64,000 nucleotides of DNA, taken from contig OX104113.1 of NCBI GenBank assembly GCA_944474755.1, positions 51,103,644 through 51,167,643 of the forward strand, given 5' to 3'. The translations under genes and the position numbers were made by a program. The DNA comes from Limnoperna fortunei. Lineage: Eukaryota > Mollusca > Bivalvia > Mytilida > Modiolidae. The notes under the pieces were generated by a model. That model was not told the DNA's origin. It saw only the letters and a program-made list of their open reading frames with translations, and searched no databases. This document shows positions 36,589 to 50,162 of this stretch, piece by piece. The first letter of the stretch is position 1; the number at the start of each line of letters is the position of its first letter.

Positions 36589-36633
36589 AATAAACTTTAC
36601 AAAATTTTAGTATCTTCTGCAAATTGCAATAAA
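36589..36633 (+). promoter_or_regulatory. Polyadenylation signals
   Basis: AATAAA occurs at 36589-36594, two bases after the stop codon, and again at 36628-36633. The second is the more usual distance for a short 3' UTR. Confidence 0.6.
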
Positions 36634-37856
36634 ACTATTGCATAAATATGTTTTTATTTTTCTTTAAAATAACAATTAATTTAATAAGTGCAAAAAGACA
36701 AATAGCGGGTTTACACAACAATTAGACTCACTATTCGGAAAACAGACAACAATGAAAAGATAAAATTTAAAAATAAGGAAACCAAGAATAAAATTCCCCT
36801 CTGAAATGTAAGCGTTTCCTGCATCATTAATGGTTTTCGCGCATTGTTTTAGTCATATGTAAGAATAAATCATTTTCGGGATATGGAGCTACAAAATAAT
36901 TGAATTTGAATCCAGAGGCCAACCTAGTGACCCATATGTTGTATCCATCAAAAAGCTTATGACCATAAAACTTCTTTAAGGTAGACATGAGTTTACTTTT
37001 TCAGCAAAGTCAAACTATCACCTGAGATGTGAAGACATAAGCTTTTCTCGCCAGGGGTATAGAAATATCTCGTGACTTCCTGTTGGTTCGATTTCTGTCG
37101 CACCTGGTGAGATGATCTATGACGTCATAGACGTCAAGTCACGTATACTTAAATGGCTACCAAGCATACTGAAGAAATGCCTAAAAAATCTGAAACTATG
37201 TTGAGAAAAAGTATCAAGTCACTCGTGGAAAGCCGATTAAAAAAATTCTCAAACCCGCGGTCAAAGATATCTGTTAGTCCAATCCCTCGGCAGAGCCTCG
37301 GGATGGACAAGATATCTTTGCCCTTGGGTTTGATATTTTCTTGTCTCGCCTTTCTGCTTGTGATAGATACTTTTTATCTTATGCAGCCCCCTTTTCGTCT
37401 TGTCTACAAAGTTTTTAATCATAATTCTCTTATCCTCTGCAGCAACAGTAGATATACCATATGTCTCCAGTATAATCGGAGCAATATTTCACTCCTTAGT
37501 ATTAGTGTGCAAGGCATTAGTTTTAAAATTTCAGAAATAGTTTTTAACTGACATTGTACTAATATTTGCGCTACAATTAATTAGCAGCACTTGATGTGCT
37601 AACTCTTCAACAAATATATATCAAAAATCATTTTGTGTAGCTCCTCTCAAACTATTCCATTTTATTGCCCATCTGATATTAACTTCAAATGTTTGTAGAC
37701 CGAGGTCGGATCAAGCAGTGTTATATTTCGCCTGTTTATTTGCTTGAATAGTCAGGGAGATACCAACAATCCACATTATATGACAACATTCTGAAAGGCA
37801 TTGATATTGTTAGCACAGTTACATTGCTTTTAAGGTTAAAATACACATAGTACACC
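36634..37856. other. Intergenic region with a CRE-like palindrome and a hairpin
   Basis: TATGACGTCATA at 37118-37129 is a perfect palindrome containing the CREB/ATF site TGACGTCA. A 59-bp hairpin lies at 37262-37320 (CAAAGATATC...GATATCTTTG with an inner GTCC...CTCGGC/GCC...GGAC stem). An ORF of 132 codons (37153-37551) runs across the hairpin; it has a hydrophobic stretch but no recognised domain and is probably not a gene. Confidence 0.45.
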
Positions 37857-38115
37857 GGGGCTTCGGTGGACGACTGGTCAAGGTTGTTCGTATACCATTG
37901 ATTACGTTGTCTGTCAACACTGAGGTTGCGGGTTCGAGTCTTACTGCGGGCAGGGTGCACTTGACTCCAATCTTAATTGACAAGGATTGCCAGTTTTCCT
38001 ACCGAATTTTTATCCGGGCTCCGGCTTGCTCCCAAATAAAAACTGGACGCCATGATATCGGTGAAAACTTGCTGAAAGTGTCGTTGAACACCATACAAAA
38101 CAAAACAAACAAAAC
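37857..38115 (+). mobile_element. tRNA-derived SINE, full length
   Basis: The same family as 27044-27302. The B box (GGTTCGAGTC) is better kept and the A box is more decayed. It has the core TTGCCAGTTTTCCTACCG, then ATAAAAACTGGACGCCATGA, then GCTGAAAGTG..GTTGAACACC and a (CAAA)n tail. Confidence 0.85.
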
Positions 38116-38616
38116 GCATTGTACACGTACATGTAACACTTATGAAATACCATTTATTATTATTGTCTATATTTTTATGTAAGACTTGTCAGCACTTGAT
38201 TTCCACCTACTCAAAAGTTTTGATTTCTTCCTCCGATTTCCTTTCTTTTGATAATATGTTACACACCAGCCCTGAGAGAATGGGATTTATGTATATGTTA
38301 ATATATCAATGCTTAAAAATTGTAAGCATTTCTTAAGCAGTTGTTAAAAGTGGTAACTCGTTATACAACTCCACCGAAATGACATAAAAAGGACTTTAAT
38401 ATTTGGCCTTATTTGCTATTACATCGAAAACAGTGATTAGTTTGAATAAGCAATTTCTAATGTTAGCCTGAAAGTTAAAACCATGTTCATACTATTCAGC
38501 AGATTCTGAAGCAGATGAAAACAAGTCAAATTCATACTTATTCTTACACAGAACTTATCAAGAATTCACAATGTGCTTTACAAAAAAAAAGTATATTTAT
38601 TGGGCTGCAAACATCT

Positions 38617-39130
38617 TTAGTATGTTTCAAACACCCCAATCCTTCTAATATTTTTAACAATGAATGATTTTGTTGGATCAGATTTCACTGAGAAATTTGT
38701 AAATGAAATTTTAAACAAAAATCCAATGTCTGTTAAAGCACTGTCACTCCATTCCACCAATCGCTTTAACGCCAGCCATTGTGTTTGTCCCACAACCCAG
38801 TAAACCAGAATTACCTGTAAACAATTCAAGAACTTTATTTTTTATCCTATATTCAACAAGGAATAATTTACTGCAATTAAATTTGTCTAAGAGGGTAAAC
38901 CATACTTTAATATTCTCTTTAATGCCTTTTGAAGGACGTATATGGTAAAATGGTTTTGAGACTCGCGATATTGCTTCATTTAATATTAAATGCCGATGCC
39001 TCGGGCAAACCTGTAGACAAAAAGCAAAGCACCCTGTAAGTGTTTGCAATTCATTATATGCAACTGTTTTTCTCTACCAAATGTTGTTTAACTGAGTTTT
39101 AGTTATATATTTTTTTCTTCTGGAACATAT
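38617..39130 (-). pseudogene. DIRS-like retroelement remnant (RT C-terminus and RNase H)
   Basis: On the minus strand the frame at 39049-38744 reads ELQTLTGCFAFC (just upstream), then a PSKGIKENIKVWFTLL segment with DKFNCSKLF, then VLELFTGNSGLLGCGTNT. The order L-Q-L-T-G-F, W-L-F-N, then LFT-x-G-GCG is that of the RT/RNase H junction in DIRS/Ngaro tyrosine-recombinase retrotransposons; the RNase H aspartate is replaced (FTG for FTD). Stops occur on both sides. Assignment is by recall of the family pattern. Confidence 0.55.
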
Positions 39131-39853
39131 TTGTTAAATTCATCATTATCAATACATAAGCGCAAACAACAAATTTGTTTCTGGACCTGCGTTTTTAACA
39201 TCGCAATAGGAACTCTTAACAGTTTTCACAACTTTTTAAAAGCATGCATGTATATTTTAAAATCAACCTTTACGGGTCTAACAAGAAATAGTCTCAGAAA
39301 TAATCCATTGTATACAATCCAGTGTTCCGATGTACAGTCAATAAAAAATAAAGGAAAACTTTTTAAACAGAAAACATGATACTGAACAGCCCATTGTGAG
39401 ACATTAGTCCATGAATTAATTATCTACCATGAAGATTTTAACCCTGTCAGACAAAAATTCCCTGGATATAGTAGTAACTATTTGAAAGCATTGGTTGTGT
39501 CCTGTTTCCATAGTTAGGCAAACTTTTCTAATTTGTGAATCATTTAAATTGTATTATCCATCTGGAATAAGAAACTAATTACTTTCTTTTCTTTTTTAAA
39601 ATCATTTATACTTTAACCTAAGGGGATGATAAATGACTGATTACGCAAATTTGATTTGGCTTACAGGAAAATAGACCAGCGATTCTACCTAATGATACCT
39701 CGTTATTAATTGCTAGCAGCATTTCCATTTTCTGTGTTTTAGAGGAACGCAGATGATTTGAAATAAATGATATACTGGGTTCATGATAATAAAGCTTATG
39801 ACCTTTCTAAAAAGGTTACAACAATTCAATGAAAACATCTTTTAGTAGATATA

Positions 39854-41429
39854 CACCTCGCCATAAGTTAAGCAACACCTACAGTTTTTTTTATAATTTC
39901 ACAAATCTGAATGAATATTAACTTTGTGTTATTTATGTAATAAAGCCATCATTCGAGCACGGGAAAGTTACTTTAATTAACTCCTCAGGTAAATCTTTAA
40001 ATAGCAAAACCATTTTGTCATATGATAGTCGAGCACGCCTAAAAGACTTGTTTTCCTTAACGATTTAGTGTGCATCTCCTGGTCTTTTTCGACTCCAACT
40101 TTATATTTTTACAATGCCTAGACGGAAATTAAGTGATGCTGAGAAGTGGCAGATCGTTGGAATGCGTAATAGTGGACAGAGCTTGCGTCAGATCGCACAA
40201 CACTTTGGCATTCACTTTAGTATTGTATCCCGCTACTGAAACGTCATCGTGGTCAGGTCGACCACCAAAAACATCTGAAAGGGAGGATAGAGCGCTCGTT
40301 CGTGTAGCCAAACGCCAACCGTTTGCCACTGCAAGATATCTTCGTGACGATTGGAATATTGCATCCAGAGTCGCCGTTCGAACAGTTAACAGGCGCCTAA
40401 ACAATGCAAGGTTGAGAGCTCGTCGTCCCTTGAAACGTCCACTGTTGACACAGAGACATCGACAAGCACGTTTAGAGTGAGTACGATATCACTGCCATTG
40501 GAATATTCGAAGCTGGCGACGAGTACACTGGACCGACGAAAGCAGATTCCTTCTTTGTCATATTGATGGGCGCATGCGACAACGAGGCACTGCTTACAAC
40601 CAGAACATCCAAGGCACTACAGCGTTTGGCGGTGGTGGTGTTACAGTTTGGGGAGGCTTTTCATACGACTGTAAACTGAATCTGTATGTGGTTGATGGGA
40701 CAATGACAGGGCAGAAATATCGAAATGACGTCATTAACGCTATTATTGTGCCACATCTTGACAATCATGCACTTGGTTACAGACCCATCTTTATGGATGA
40801 CAACGCAAGACCTCGCCGAGCTGCAATTGTACGTGATGTTATCGAAAGGGAAGCTATTGAGCATCTTCCATGGCCATCTATGTCACCCGATATGATTCCA
40901 ATTGAACATTTGTGGGATATCATTGGCCGTAAAATCAATAACAGAGCACCTGCTTGTCAAAATGTCCAAGAACTACGTGTTGCCATTCAAAATGAATGGC
41001 AGAATTTACCACATGCTACACTTCGTCGTTTAGTCAACAGCATGAGGAGTAGAGTTAATGAACTGTACCGGAAGCGTGGTGGTTACACGACTTACTGAGT
41101 ATTTTTGCGTTTAACACATTTCAAAGTGACTTTTCTTTCCCTGAACGTTGACCTGTTATGATGTGTTTACTTTAAGTTCATGAAATTGAAGTATGCAATC
41201 AAACTTATTTTTTGACTAATGAAAGTTATATTTGCACTGTTTTTTTATATCTTTGATTTGAACATTTGTTCATCAAACAATAAGTAAAGCGACTGTAGAC
41301 ATGTTGTTTGTATTTTTCATTTGTCATTAATGCTCAATAAACTGTCATTTCTTTAAAAAATATTTAAATATATATAATCTTAAATGAAGCCCTGGAATAA
41401 TAGGGTGTTGCTTAACTTATGGCGAGGTG
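39854..41429 (+). mobile_element. Second Tc1-like transposon, inactive
   Basis: The terminal inverted repeats of about 26 bp are identical and start CACCTCGCCATAAGTTAAGC. TA flanks are at 39852-39853 and 41430-41431. Length is 1,576 bp. The ends share the core CGCCATAAGTTAAGCA with the element at 9429-11064 but differ outside it, so it is a related but distinct subfamily. Confidence 0.95.
40114..41098 (+). pseudogene. Tc1-like DD34E transposase, broken
   Basis: It starts at ATG 40114 (MPRRKLSDAEKW). A TGA follows at about 40,237 after a frameshift, with loss of about 20 codons compared with the other Tc1 copy. A second TGA at 40,478-40,480 stands where the other copy has Trp. The rest is open to 41098. 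The motifs HWTDESRF, FMDDNARP and PIEHLWD keep the DD34E triad with 34 residues between the second Asp and Glu. Confidence 0.92.
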
Positions 41430-41431
41430 TA

Positions 41432-44400
41432 TAATTTTAAGTAGGCTTTTCAAATTTATGGTAAAATTAATAAAACTTTATTTTATTAAAAATTCTTAAT
41501 TTCCACAAAATGAAAAATAGTAATGAATGTCTTCTACCTATAGTATAACTACAATTTATGAATGGTTGAAATACAAAGTTTTCACACAAACGAGTCCGGT
41601 ATAGGCAAAAATAATTAAAATGAAACTTTGACCAAGGCGGGTAATTTTGACCAAAAACTACTAATATTTAGTACTTTTGACCAGTTTTTTCCCAATAGAC
41701 AAACACTTAACTCAGAGACCTCTATGTTTCTCTCCATCCATAAAATGTATGCCAATTGCTTGTCATTATATCAAAAATTAAGAAAATTTCAATGGATAGA
41801 ATTTTTTTCGGTATTACTTATTAAAAATTTTGAAATTTCAGAGCTCTAAACCCCTCGAAAATAATCTGCGAAAGTCTTATTTTTTATTTTGAATTAAGAT
41901 TACTAGTATAAAAAAACAATCTATATGGCAAGTTTAAAGAAAAATCAATGACATATTATTTTCAGTGAAAGTGTCATGAACCCCTTAATAGGATATTTTT
42001 TCTTGCACTCATATGTCTAGGTTGTTGAAAATTACAGAACATGCAAATGGCTTACTCGATGTAGAAAATCGTGCTCTAGATTTGTTTTGGGTGATAGAAA
42101 TTGAAGATCAGGGCTTGACTTCTAGTATAATTTGTGCACCATAAAGAAGGATGTGTCTGAATAAATTTCAGACATGAATGGACATAGCTGCAATGATTGC
42201 GTACACAGTCAACTTTGAAATTTTGTAACCAGAGCTTTTGCCTACAGAACTATAGTGATCAGACTTATTCCCCTTATTAATTTTAACGTCAAAACCTGGG
42301 GTATTGGGTGTTTCGTACATGTATATTAGCCATCGAAAATCTCAAAACATATTTTCTCCCGAGTCTAAATTGTTGATCATAGCTTTCAACCAAGTCTTGA
42401 CCGCACCTATACTAAAAGTCACACCCCCGTGCGCTCAATTTTTTGCTTGCATTTTTTAATTATTCCTTTGTATTGTAAAGATCCAACAGAAACAAATTTT
42501 CCACGATAACACGTCCATATTTTATATTATGCCTTTGTTGTAGACATGTCACAAATCGTCCTTGACTTTTGCTACGGGAATTTTACATAGCAAGTAAAAA
42601 AAGTAAAGACAAAATAAAAAATCCGCAGCATTTTCAAAACGCTTATTAACTGTGGAAAATAATTGTTGAGTTCAATTTCCACATTTTTGGATCTACAAAA
42701 GGAACATAAGCTGGACAAACGTGGTAAGCAGTTTTTATTTGTCAGGACAAAAATCCTCTTCACAGACATGGTGACTTTTAGTATAGTCTTATTATATCAA
42801 TATGTTTGGTTTCGTTGGGGGGGGGGTGTTCAGTTATAAAAACACTAGTATATACTAAAATGCATTTGTCTGTATTTCTGCATCAACATTTTTGTATGTT
42901 TAGACAACAAATTAACCATCTACAATAATTAGCTCATTTTCCCTAATAATAATGCTTTTATTTGTCACCATTTTTCTATTAAATGACTATACTCATTCAA
43001 AATCTTTCCTCTAAAAGTATGTTGAACTTTATGTGTCTGAACTGGCTATAGCTCGTAATTATTTTGACACAATCAGCCAACTATCTTCAAGCTTCTTTTC
43101 TGGAGTCGCAATATTCTTCATTCCATTGCTGACTGAAGTTTGCTTTTCTTTACTGGTTGTAATTAGCTTTCTTTACTTGTATATTTTATTACATAAACTG
43201 TCTTAAAGTGAAGAGTTTATCCTCTTTGGTCCTATGTCCTTTTGAAAAACAAATGTGCATTAAAATATTTCATGTCGGTTTATGTGTCATAGTACATGTG
43301 TGCAAGAACCTATATTTGTATGCTTGAAAAAAAGACAATTTCAATTGATTTCCCGTATTTCTCTGAATAGGTTTATTCAGTGTAAAATTGCTGAAATATA
43401 GTACTAACTCTATTAACTCAAGCCTACAATGACGCACTATTTAACGGTACTGGCTAGTGCCAGTTACTGGCAACATGTCTGGCATTTTCAATTCCATTTA
43501 TCTTTGTAACAAATATGTAACTATCTTGCTATAAAGCAAAAAATAAGAAGAACGCCTACGAAGCGCATTTTGACTATTTATTTCTTATCGTGCGAGTATA
43601 CAAATTATTACAGGAACCTGTACTGCCATACTTACAATGACTGGTGTCAGAATATTTAAAAACAAATTATAGGAAACAGACATAGTAAATTTAATCTTGT
43701 AGTTCAAAACGTAGTAACATCGATGACAAGTAACTTAATCGTTTATAAATACATTGTACACACTAATGAAATGTATTATTTTTAAAGCCAGCAAATTTAT
43801 ATAAATAACACAGACATGCATACAAACATATCAGAACTTCATAACTTTTACGATTAATAAATTTACAACGAAGTTGACCATATCATGGAGAATACAATAA
43901 ATCTAAACTTACAACAGCATTCACTTTATATAACTTGATTTTAAATATTAAAGACTGATTAAACAATCCTTCTAGCCCTGAATTAAACACTGAAGTTATT
44001 TCAATTTTTGTTCTAAACTTTATCCGATAAACAAAACCCCTCGTCCTAAATCCACAAGTTACATACAGCTTTAGTAAGCGAGGTCACTATAGAAATAAAA
44101 GACAGTCCAAGTGTACTATCATGGAGCAATATAACTTTGGTAACAAATAAGTATTAATCTTACAGTAATCTAATTCGGCATTTGTATTATTATAGTATGA
44201 CAAAAATACTTACAATATAGTCAAAATAAGTAAATTATATATAGATGTTTAAGTCTGTATATTTCATGACAATGTGTGTAATTAATTTCCTTTAAAAAGC
44301 TCAGAGAATGTAGGCTTTACAAGTGCCAAATATTATTTTTTTAATCCTTACCACTAAAACTTATTAAAGTTTGAGCCTTTATTACTATCTGTGTACCCTA

Positions 44401-46829
44401 TACAATAGTTCTTTTTAATTGCTGACATTCGAATAGGTTAATTCAGTGTAAAGTACAAATCATTATCTTTCAAACATTTATCAAACAATCTGAAATTCTT
44501 ACTTTAACTTACAATTGTAGTATTACAGCCTTCTAAAATGCATTAGAGTTTCATTGTATCGAGTCAATATGTTTACTGAATATATATGACTCGGATTAAT
44601 TTTTGTACTGAAGTTGAATTTTCATTCCAAGAAAACACAAGGGATAAGATGTCACACATCTTACTTGATGTGGTCGCTGCAACGACAAAATCACATTGTG
44701 TATGTGTTTGAGAACGTGTCTGTTTACTCTTATTTCATACATTATTTGTCACGTAATGATTACAATCATTGGCTGCATGATTTATAATTGAATTGTACAC
44801 ATACTAAGGCAACAAATAATGTACTCAATGTCACAGACCTAGTATTAGCAGTAGTGGCCGTTCAAGAGATCGTATAAGAAAACTATGCATAGAAACTGTA
44901 AATACATTTCTTAGTCGATGAACTCAGTATAAGTATGAAACTAAAATACACTCTTGATGGTGTCAAATATTATTTATTTATTTTAAAAAGTGCTTTATAA
45001 ACTTGGCCCAATCGCAAACCACCTAGGTTCGCGATTATTGGTGCAGAGAAGAATCAGAAGACAAGGAGATAAAAAATATATACTACTAATGGAATAAATG
45101 AATAAGAATTAAGAATATAAAACAAATGATATATTATCGAATACAAATACAAACTATATAATATATATCTAAATACAATATAAAATAAGAATAGAACATC
45201 CAGAATATAACTATAAAATATTGAATATTTCAACGTTATTGTTATGCCATAGTAGTAACAAATTAATGTATTCAAAATAATAAGGTAAGAAAACCAATCA
45301 ATCAACAAAAAACTGAACAAAAGCAAAAAGGTGAGTAAGTGCTTGGCTCCAACAAGACATCGTCGAGGTACTTATCGTAATGTCAAGAAAACCTCTAATT
45401 CAGAATGCCACCTATATGGCAGTTTAAATTTTTGAGTGCATCTGAGAAATAGATTTCCTATAACAATCAGCTAACTCATAGATGATATCAAAATAAGTAC
45501 AGAAGACCCTACCTAAGTGGCTTATTTGTGAATTAAAATGTCGCACGATGTAGTGTAAAATGTAAACGCCACACAAAACACTGTAACCTAAATAAATGAA
45601 TATAGCTTAATATTATCTTAATGCTTATAAATACATATTGCGTAAATGTTAGTGAAACATTTCAAGTAGAAGGACAGTCAGATGTCAGGAATAATTTTAC
45701 ATACAAAAGTTGATGTCATCAACCAAAAGACGCATTCTTCCATAATCACAAAACTACTCGAATTGGGTAAAGTGATTAAATTACCAATTCAATTAACAAA
45801 TGAAACGTATTCTGCACTACCTTCTGGAACTATTATTTTCTTCATCAATAAGACATAGTCTAAAAAATTTTACCGCGCTTTAAAGAAACTGATTCCTATT
45901 TATTTTGTATAAGAAAATCAACAGTGAATTTCTGCATACCTGCATTCTATTTGTTGTCCTTGTTTCGTAAACTTTTTCTATGCATTAAGTATTAAGAATT
46001 CATATTACTGAATAAGAAAGAACACAAATTAGAAAAACATGTTGTGTTGTTACAACAAAATTACCCGATCTTTGGATTTCTGTTACCAATATCTTTTGTT
46101 CTAAGACATCCATTCAGTGCATTACTTTACCTATCTGTTCTAAAGCTATTGACTTTGCTTTTTTGAGGCGATAGCTAAAAACCCTATTTGAGATATGGTT
46201 TATGTTAAATCTTCTTGAAGCAGCCGTCTGTGTACAAGGAGCAAAATGCTGCTTTAAAGGGATATTTCAAGTTTTATTTTCTGTGTCGTTTTAGGTACAC
46301 TAGATTTATATACATTAAACCTAAACTTGATTTATGTCTAATTTTTAATCCCAAAAAAACACTTTTATTCGGGATATTGTTAATTAATCTAATCTGCCTG
46401 CATTCTAAATATCTTTGTCAAACAAAACATAATAATTTTGCAGATAGATTAATAAAATGTTAATGTTAACTGCGTTAAAAAAATTACTTTAAAAAACATT
46501 AATAAATTCGTTAGTTTTGTTTGATTAATTAAATGGTTGCTTAACATGCAGCAGGCAGTATTTTATCTACAAAAAGCCGACAAGTTTACAAACAATAATT
46601 CGATTTACTACATGGGATATACCAATTGAAAGAAAATAATTACTGAAACTGGATAAATATTGATGTTTGATAAGGACTAAAAATTTAGGCTTCAAACCGG
46701 CTACCCTCCGAAACCTTTATCGAATTCTGTTTACGGAAATGCTTTAGTATTATAACATGACAACGAGAGGGTCTTAACTTTTTGGTACTTTTGACACGAG
46801 CTGACGTTCGCTATAATGTGTTGGTTGTT
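41432..46829. other. Anonymous AT-rich intergenic stretch
   Basis: About 5.4 kb. No exon chain, transposon ends or RNA gene could be recognised on either strand. There is a G11 tract at about 42,818 and very AT-rich low-complexity sequence at about 45,060-45,230, which produces a spurious hydrophobic open frame on the minus strand. Confidence 0.55.
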
Positions 46830-47250
46830 TGGTTGCTTGGTTGCACTCTTTCTTTTCCTACATGATAAATTACTACATTATCGGCTGCTACATGATCATG
46901 TTTTACCCTTTTGTTACATGATCAGTTACTGTGTTAGGTGCTACATCTTTAGTAATTTCTGTTTCTTTTGCTACACGATGGTTACATGATCAGTTAGTAC
47001 TGTGTTAGGTGCTACATCATTAGTCATCTCTGTTTCTTTTTCTGCACGATTGTTGCATCATCAGTTCTTACATGATCAGTTAGTACTGTGTTAGGAGCTA
47101 CATCATTAGTAATTTCTGTTTCTTTTGCTGCACGATTGTTACATGATCGGTTGTTACATGATTACTTATTTTTCTTTTGCTACATGAGAAGTTACTACTA
47201 TTAACAGTTACTACATTATCGGTTGCAACTTGATTACTACATTTTCTGTT
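46830..47250. repeat. Imperfect minisatellite with TTACATGATCAG core
   Basis: About 70-85-bp units recur at roughly 46,913, 46,982 and 47,068, with partial units outside. Each begins TTACATGATCAGTTA and continues CTGTGTTAGG.GCTACATC, TCTGTTTCTTTT and GCACGAT. Units differ by small indels. Confidence 0.8.
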
Positions 47251-47439
47251 GCCTAATGATCAATTTCATAACTTAAATTTATCATAATTTTTGTCGAAAT
47301 TCTGTAGGAGTACTATTTTCAGTCGCCATCATCAAAACATATGTTTTATTGGCAAAGTGAATTTATTACTATAATGTTTAAGTTTCAGAATTTGTTATTC
47401 ACATTGAAATATTCTACTGTTCTTAGCTGTTTGTAGTTT

Positions 47440-50070
47440 GTTGTTTCAGGACATCTTGGAACACCTATAATTGGTAGCGATGACGTAGACGTTCCAGGTA
47501 AGTATCAACTAATATACCAATTTCAAAAAGCTTTTGTTTTTAATTGTAGTAACAAGATTGATTCCACTACTGCTTCATGCAGTGCAAGAAATAGGATAAC
47601 ACCTAATATGATTTGCAAGACATAAAGGTGCCGTTAAAACATTTCGACATCTGTAGCATGCTAATAATTATTACAACTTTGTATATGTTTTTAAACCATT
47701 TTTGTGGAAAATGAGTGAGAAACCAACAAATTAACTGTTTTATACATTACAGCTAATTTTCTAACTATACTTCTAGTGAAAAATAGAAACGAAAATAAAA
47801 CAAGTGATATGATACGAAATACGAGAAGTAGTGTCGATTCAATCCGTTTGATCGCATATGTTAAATACTTTGAAGTTTTGTTATTAAATATGATCTTTTA
47901 TCGTGGAAACAAATTATTATAATTTAAAATTTGTGTAAACAGTTTTTACTTCCTTTCATTTTTTGATCACTTCATACAAAAAACTTGTCGTGACTTTTGT
48001 CAAAACTGCAAATATTAAAAGCTATAACAGTAAAAGACAGACGATTCCATAAATATCTTAATTTTATTGGTTGATTTTGTTAAGAGTGGAAAAAGTAATG
48101 CAAGCTCAGTTGTTGTGATCCATTTTTAACCCTTAAATTTAACAAAGACGAAAGGCATAATGAAAATTTAATGTAAATTACGATAAGGATAAAACGGAGC
48201 CTCAAAAAACTTTTCGGCTTCTCTAGCATGTCAAAGATTTTTCTATATCGTACACCATCTTACTGAACTATTGTTGTACATTACAAACAATAATATTTTA
48301 AAGAAAGTTAGTTCCGAAATTACCCTTAGTAATTTAATAAACAAAAGGGCATCAAACGTACGTATAATTATGTTATATTTTTGTCAGTTTAATTACGCTA
48401 GGGTTCAAACGGGATCAATTTGTGAAATGTTTTTTCTTTACTTTACATCTTTTTCATGGAATATGAGAACGTAATCTTATTTAACTACTGATGTATATTA
48501 AAACTTGATTTCGAAATCCAGGAGTAAAAGATAGTTTCGGCTAGGGAGCAGATAATATGATTAAAATAATCGTAAAACTTTCGTGTCAACTGATTTAAAG
48601 TGTTGTCAAATGTCGTCGATATTTTCCGATCAGTGAAACGATATACCTAAATGGGTCTGGATAGAGTTTAAATACCATTTGATGTTTGTTACTTTTGTAA
48701 ATATTAGTTTTAATGACTACAAAACCTTTTCCTGTCATGTGGTAGACAGGGATAAGTTTAACAAATTATATTAACCTACATTAATCCAGAGAGAATAAGA
48801 ATATGATTATTTTTAATAGATGTCAAATTTGGTGCTTTAATTCTAATAATTCATATCATATATAAACTATAAAAACATAAGAATATGGAGGACGAAAGTG
48901 TTTTAAATGTTACTAAAATTACGCTGTAAGGTAAACTGGAAGATAAGATATGTACAGGTCTTGCCCACAACTGTTGTTTAGTGAAATATTTGTTCTTAAA
49001 CCATTGTTAGGATTATGTGAAAATGTTATTTTATTTAACTTACGGTGTACATTCCAGATAGATTTCTAAATCCAACAGAGAAATATATTTCCGAAAAGAA
49101 AGCAGTTAATATGTAAATAATAGGCATTAAATTAGCAATAGCCCCTTTGATTAAAAATAGTTAGAATAGTTCATATACATTTATTGAAGTGTTATTTATA
49201 TCTGTATTTCATTACTAAATATCGCACATCTAATGAAATGATGTGTCGCATTATTGTTATTTATTGTTAATACTGAAATGATTCATTACAAGCCGTAAAT
49301 GTACCTAACTGTTATTTCCAGAAACGTTTCTTCTTTTGGCCTCTTATTTAGCATTGGCACACGCAAATTTTCCCATTTTAAAGAAATGGTGGAAGAAGTA
49401 ATCTATTCGATATTTGAAGCCTGCTAATTGTCTCATTTCTGAATTTGTTTGTTTGCTGCACATTACAGGCACATTACTTTACATTTAAATTACGGAAGTA
49501 TGTCCAAAAGAAAACAGATACATGTAATAGGATAATCACTGGTGTCAACCTCACGTCGTTAATGATTTTAAGCTGTTTAATTTTTGCCGAAATTTTCCCT
49601 AGTGTAACAATAAACCCAAATCTTTGGATAGAGTTTAAAATAACCATTAATATTCGTTCATTTTTTTTAGTCTCTGTATAGTATTATTGTTTGATGGATT
49701 TTGAATACAAAAATATTTTTGAAGACTGGAAACGGCTTTTTCCTGTCATTTGATACAACGTAATTGTACATTATAAGAAGAAAGGAGTTTGGTTAGTTAT
49801 TGCATAAAAACAGATGTAGATTATTGTTTTTAAATAATATGTCATAAGATTTGCAATTAAATTAATTTAGTAAACAAGTAGTAGTCTCTCCCTTATAATA
49901 ACGCAATCCATTTATAGCGTATTAAATGGTGTACAAGCATGTCAGTTGTAAGCTCCTGAATGAAAGTAAATTGTGCAATACACTTAGTGTTTGTTGTTGT
50001 TTCAGAACAAAAAATCACGAAGTAAGGAGTATCTGTATGAGAGTGAAGAAGACAATAGTAAGTATAAATA
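47440..50070 (+). repeat. Decayed second array of the exon cassette
   Basis: Blocks similar to the 1.54-kb unit recur in the right order. Sequence like that downstream of the third exon lies at 48,470-48,700; a second-exon relic without donor at 49,058; a third-exon relic with a stop at 49,470; and a first-exon relic at 50,006-50,057. The last keeps TTTCAG and GTAAGT but is 52 nt long, two short, so it breaks phase 1. The array is the remains of a paralogue of the gene ending at 36,587. Confidence 0.75.
47450..47497 (+). CDS. Candidate 48-nt phase 1-1 exon of a downstream paralogue
   Basis: The acceptor is TTGTTTCAG and the donor GTAAGT. In phase 1 it reads HLGTPIIGSDDVDVP. It sits at the start of a block resembling the 1.54-kb cassette, where the first cassette exon would be. 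No intact partner exons follow, so it may be an orphan. Confidence 0.4.
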
Positions 50071-50162
50071 ATGATCGGAGAACTATATAGAAATAAGTAT
50101 TAGTTGAACGGTGAGTGGTTTAGTTATTCTTACATTTGAATGTCTGTTCATTCTAATTGCAG

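Noticed and set aside
37153..37551. 132-codon ORF as a real gene
   Set aside because: It spans a hairpin repeat, has no domain and no support; mentioned only as a candidate.
42810..42830. G tract as the end of another G-tract MITE
   Set aside because: The neighbouring bases do not match CAC-G(n)-TAACT and no inverted partner is seen nearby.
45054..45326. 90-codon hydrophobic minus-strand ORF
   Set aside because: It lies in very AT-rich low-complexity DNA, with no domain, splice context or start signal.
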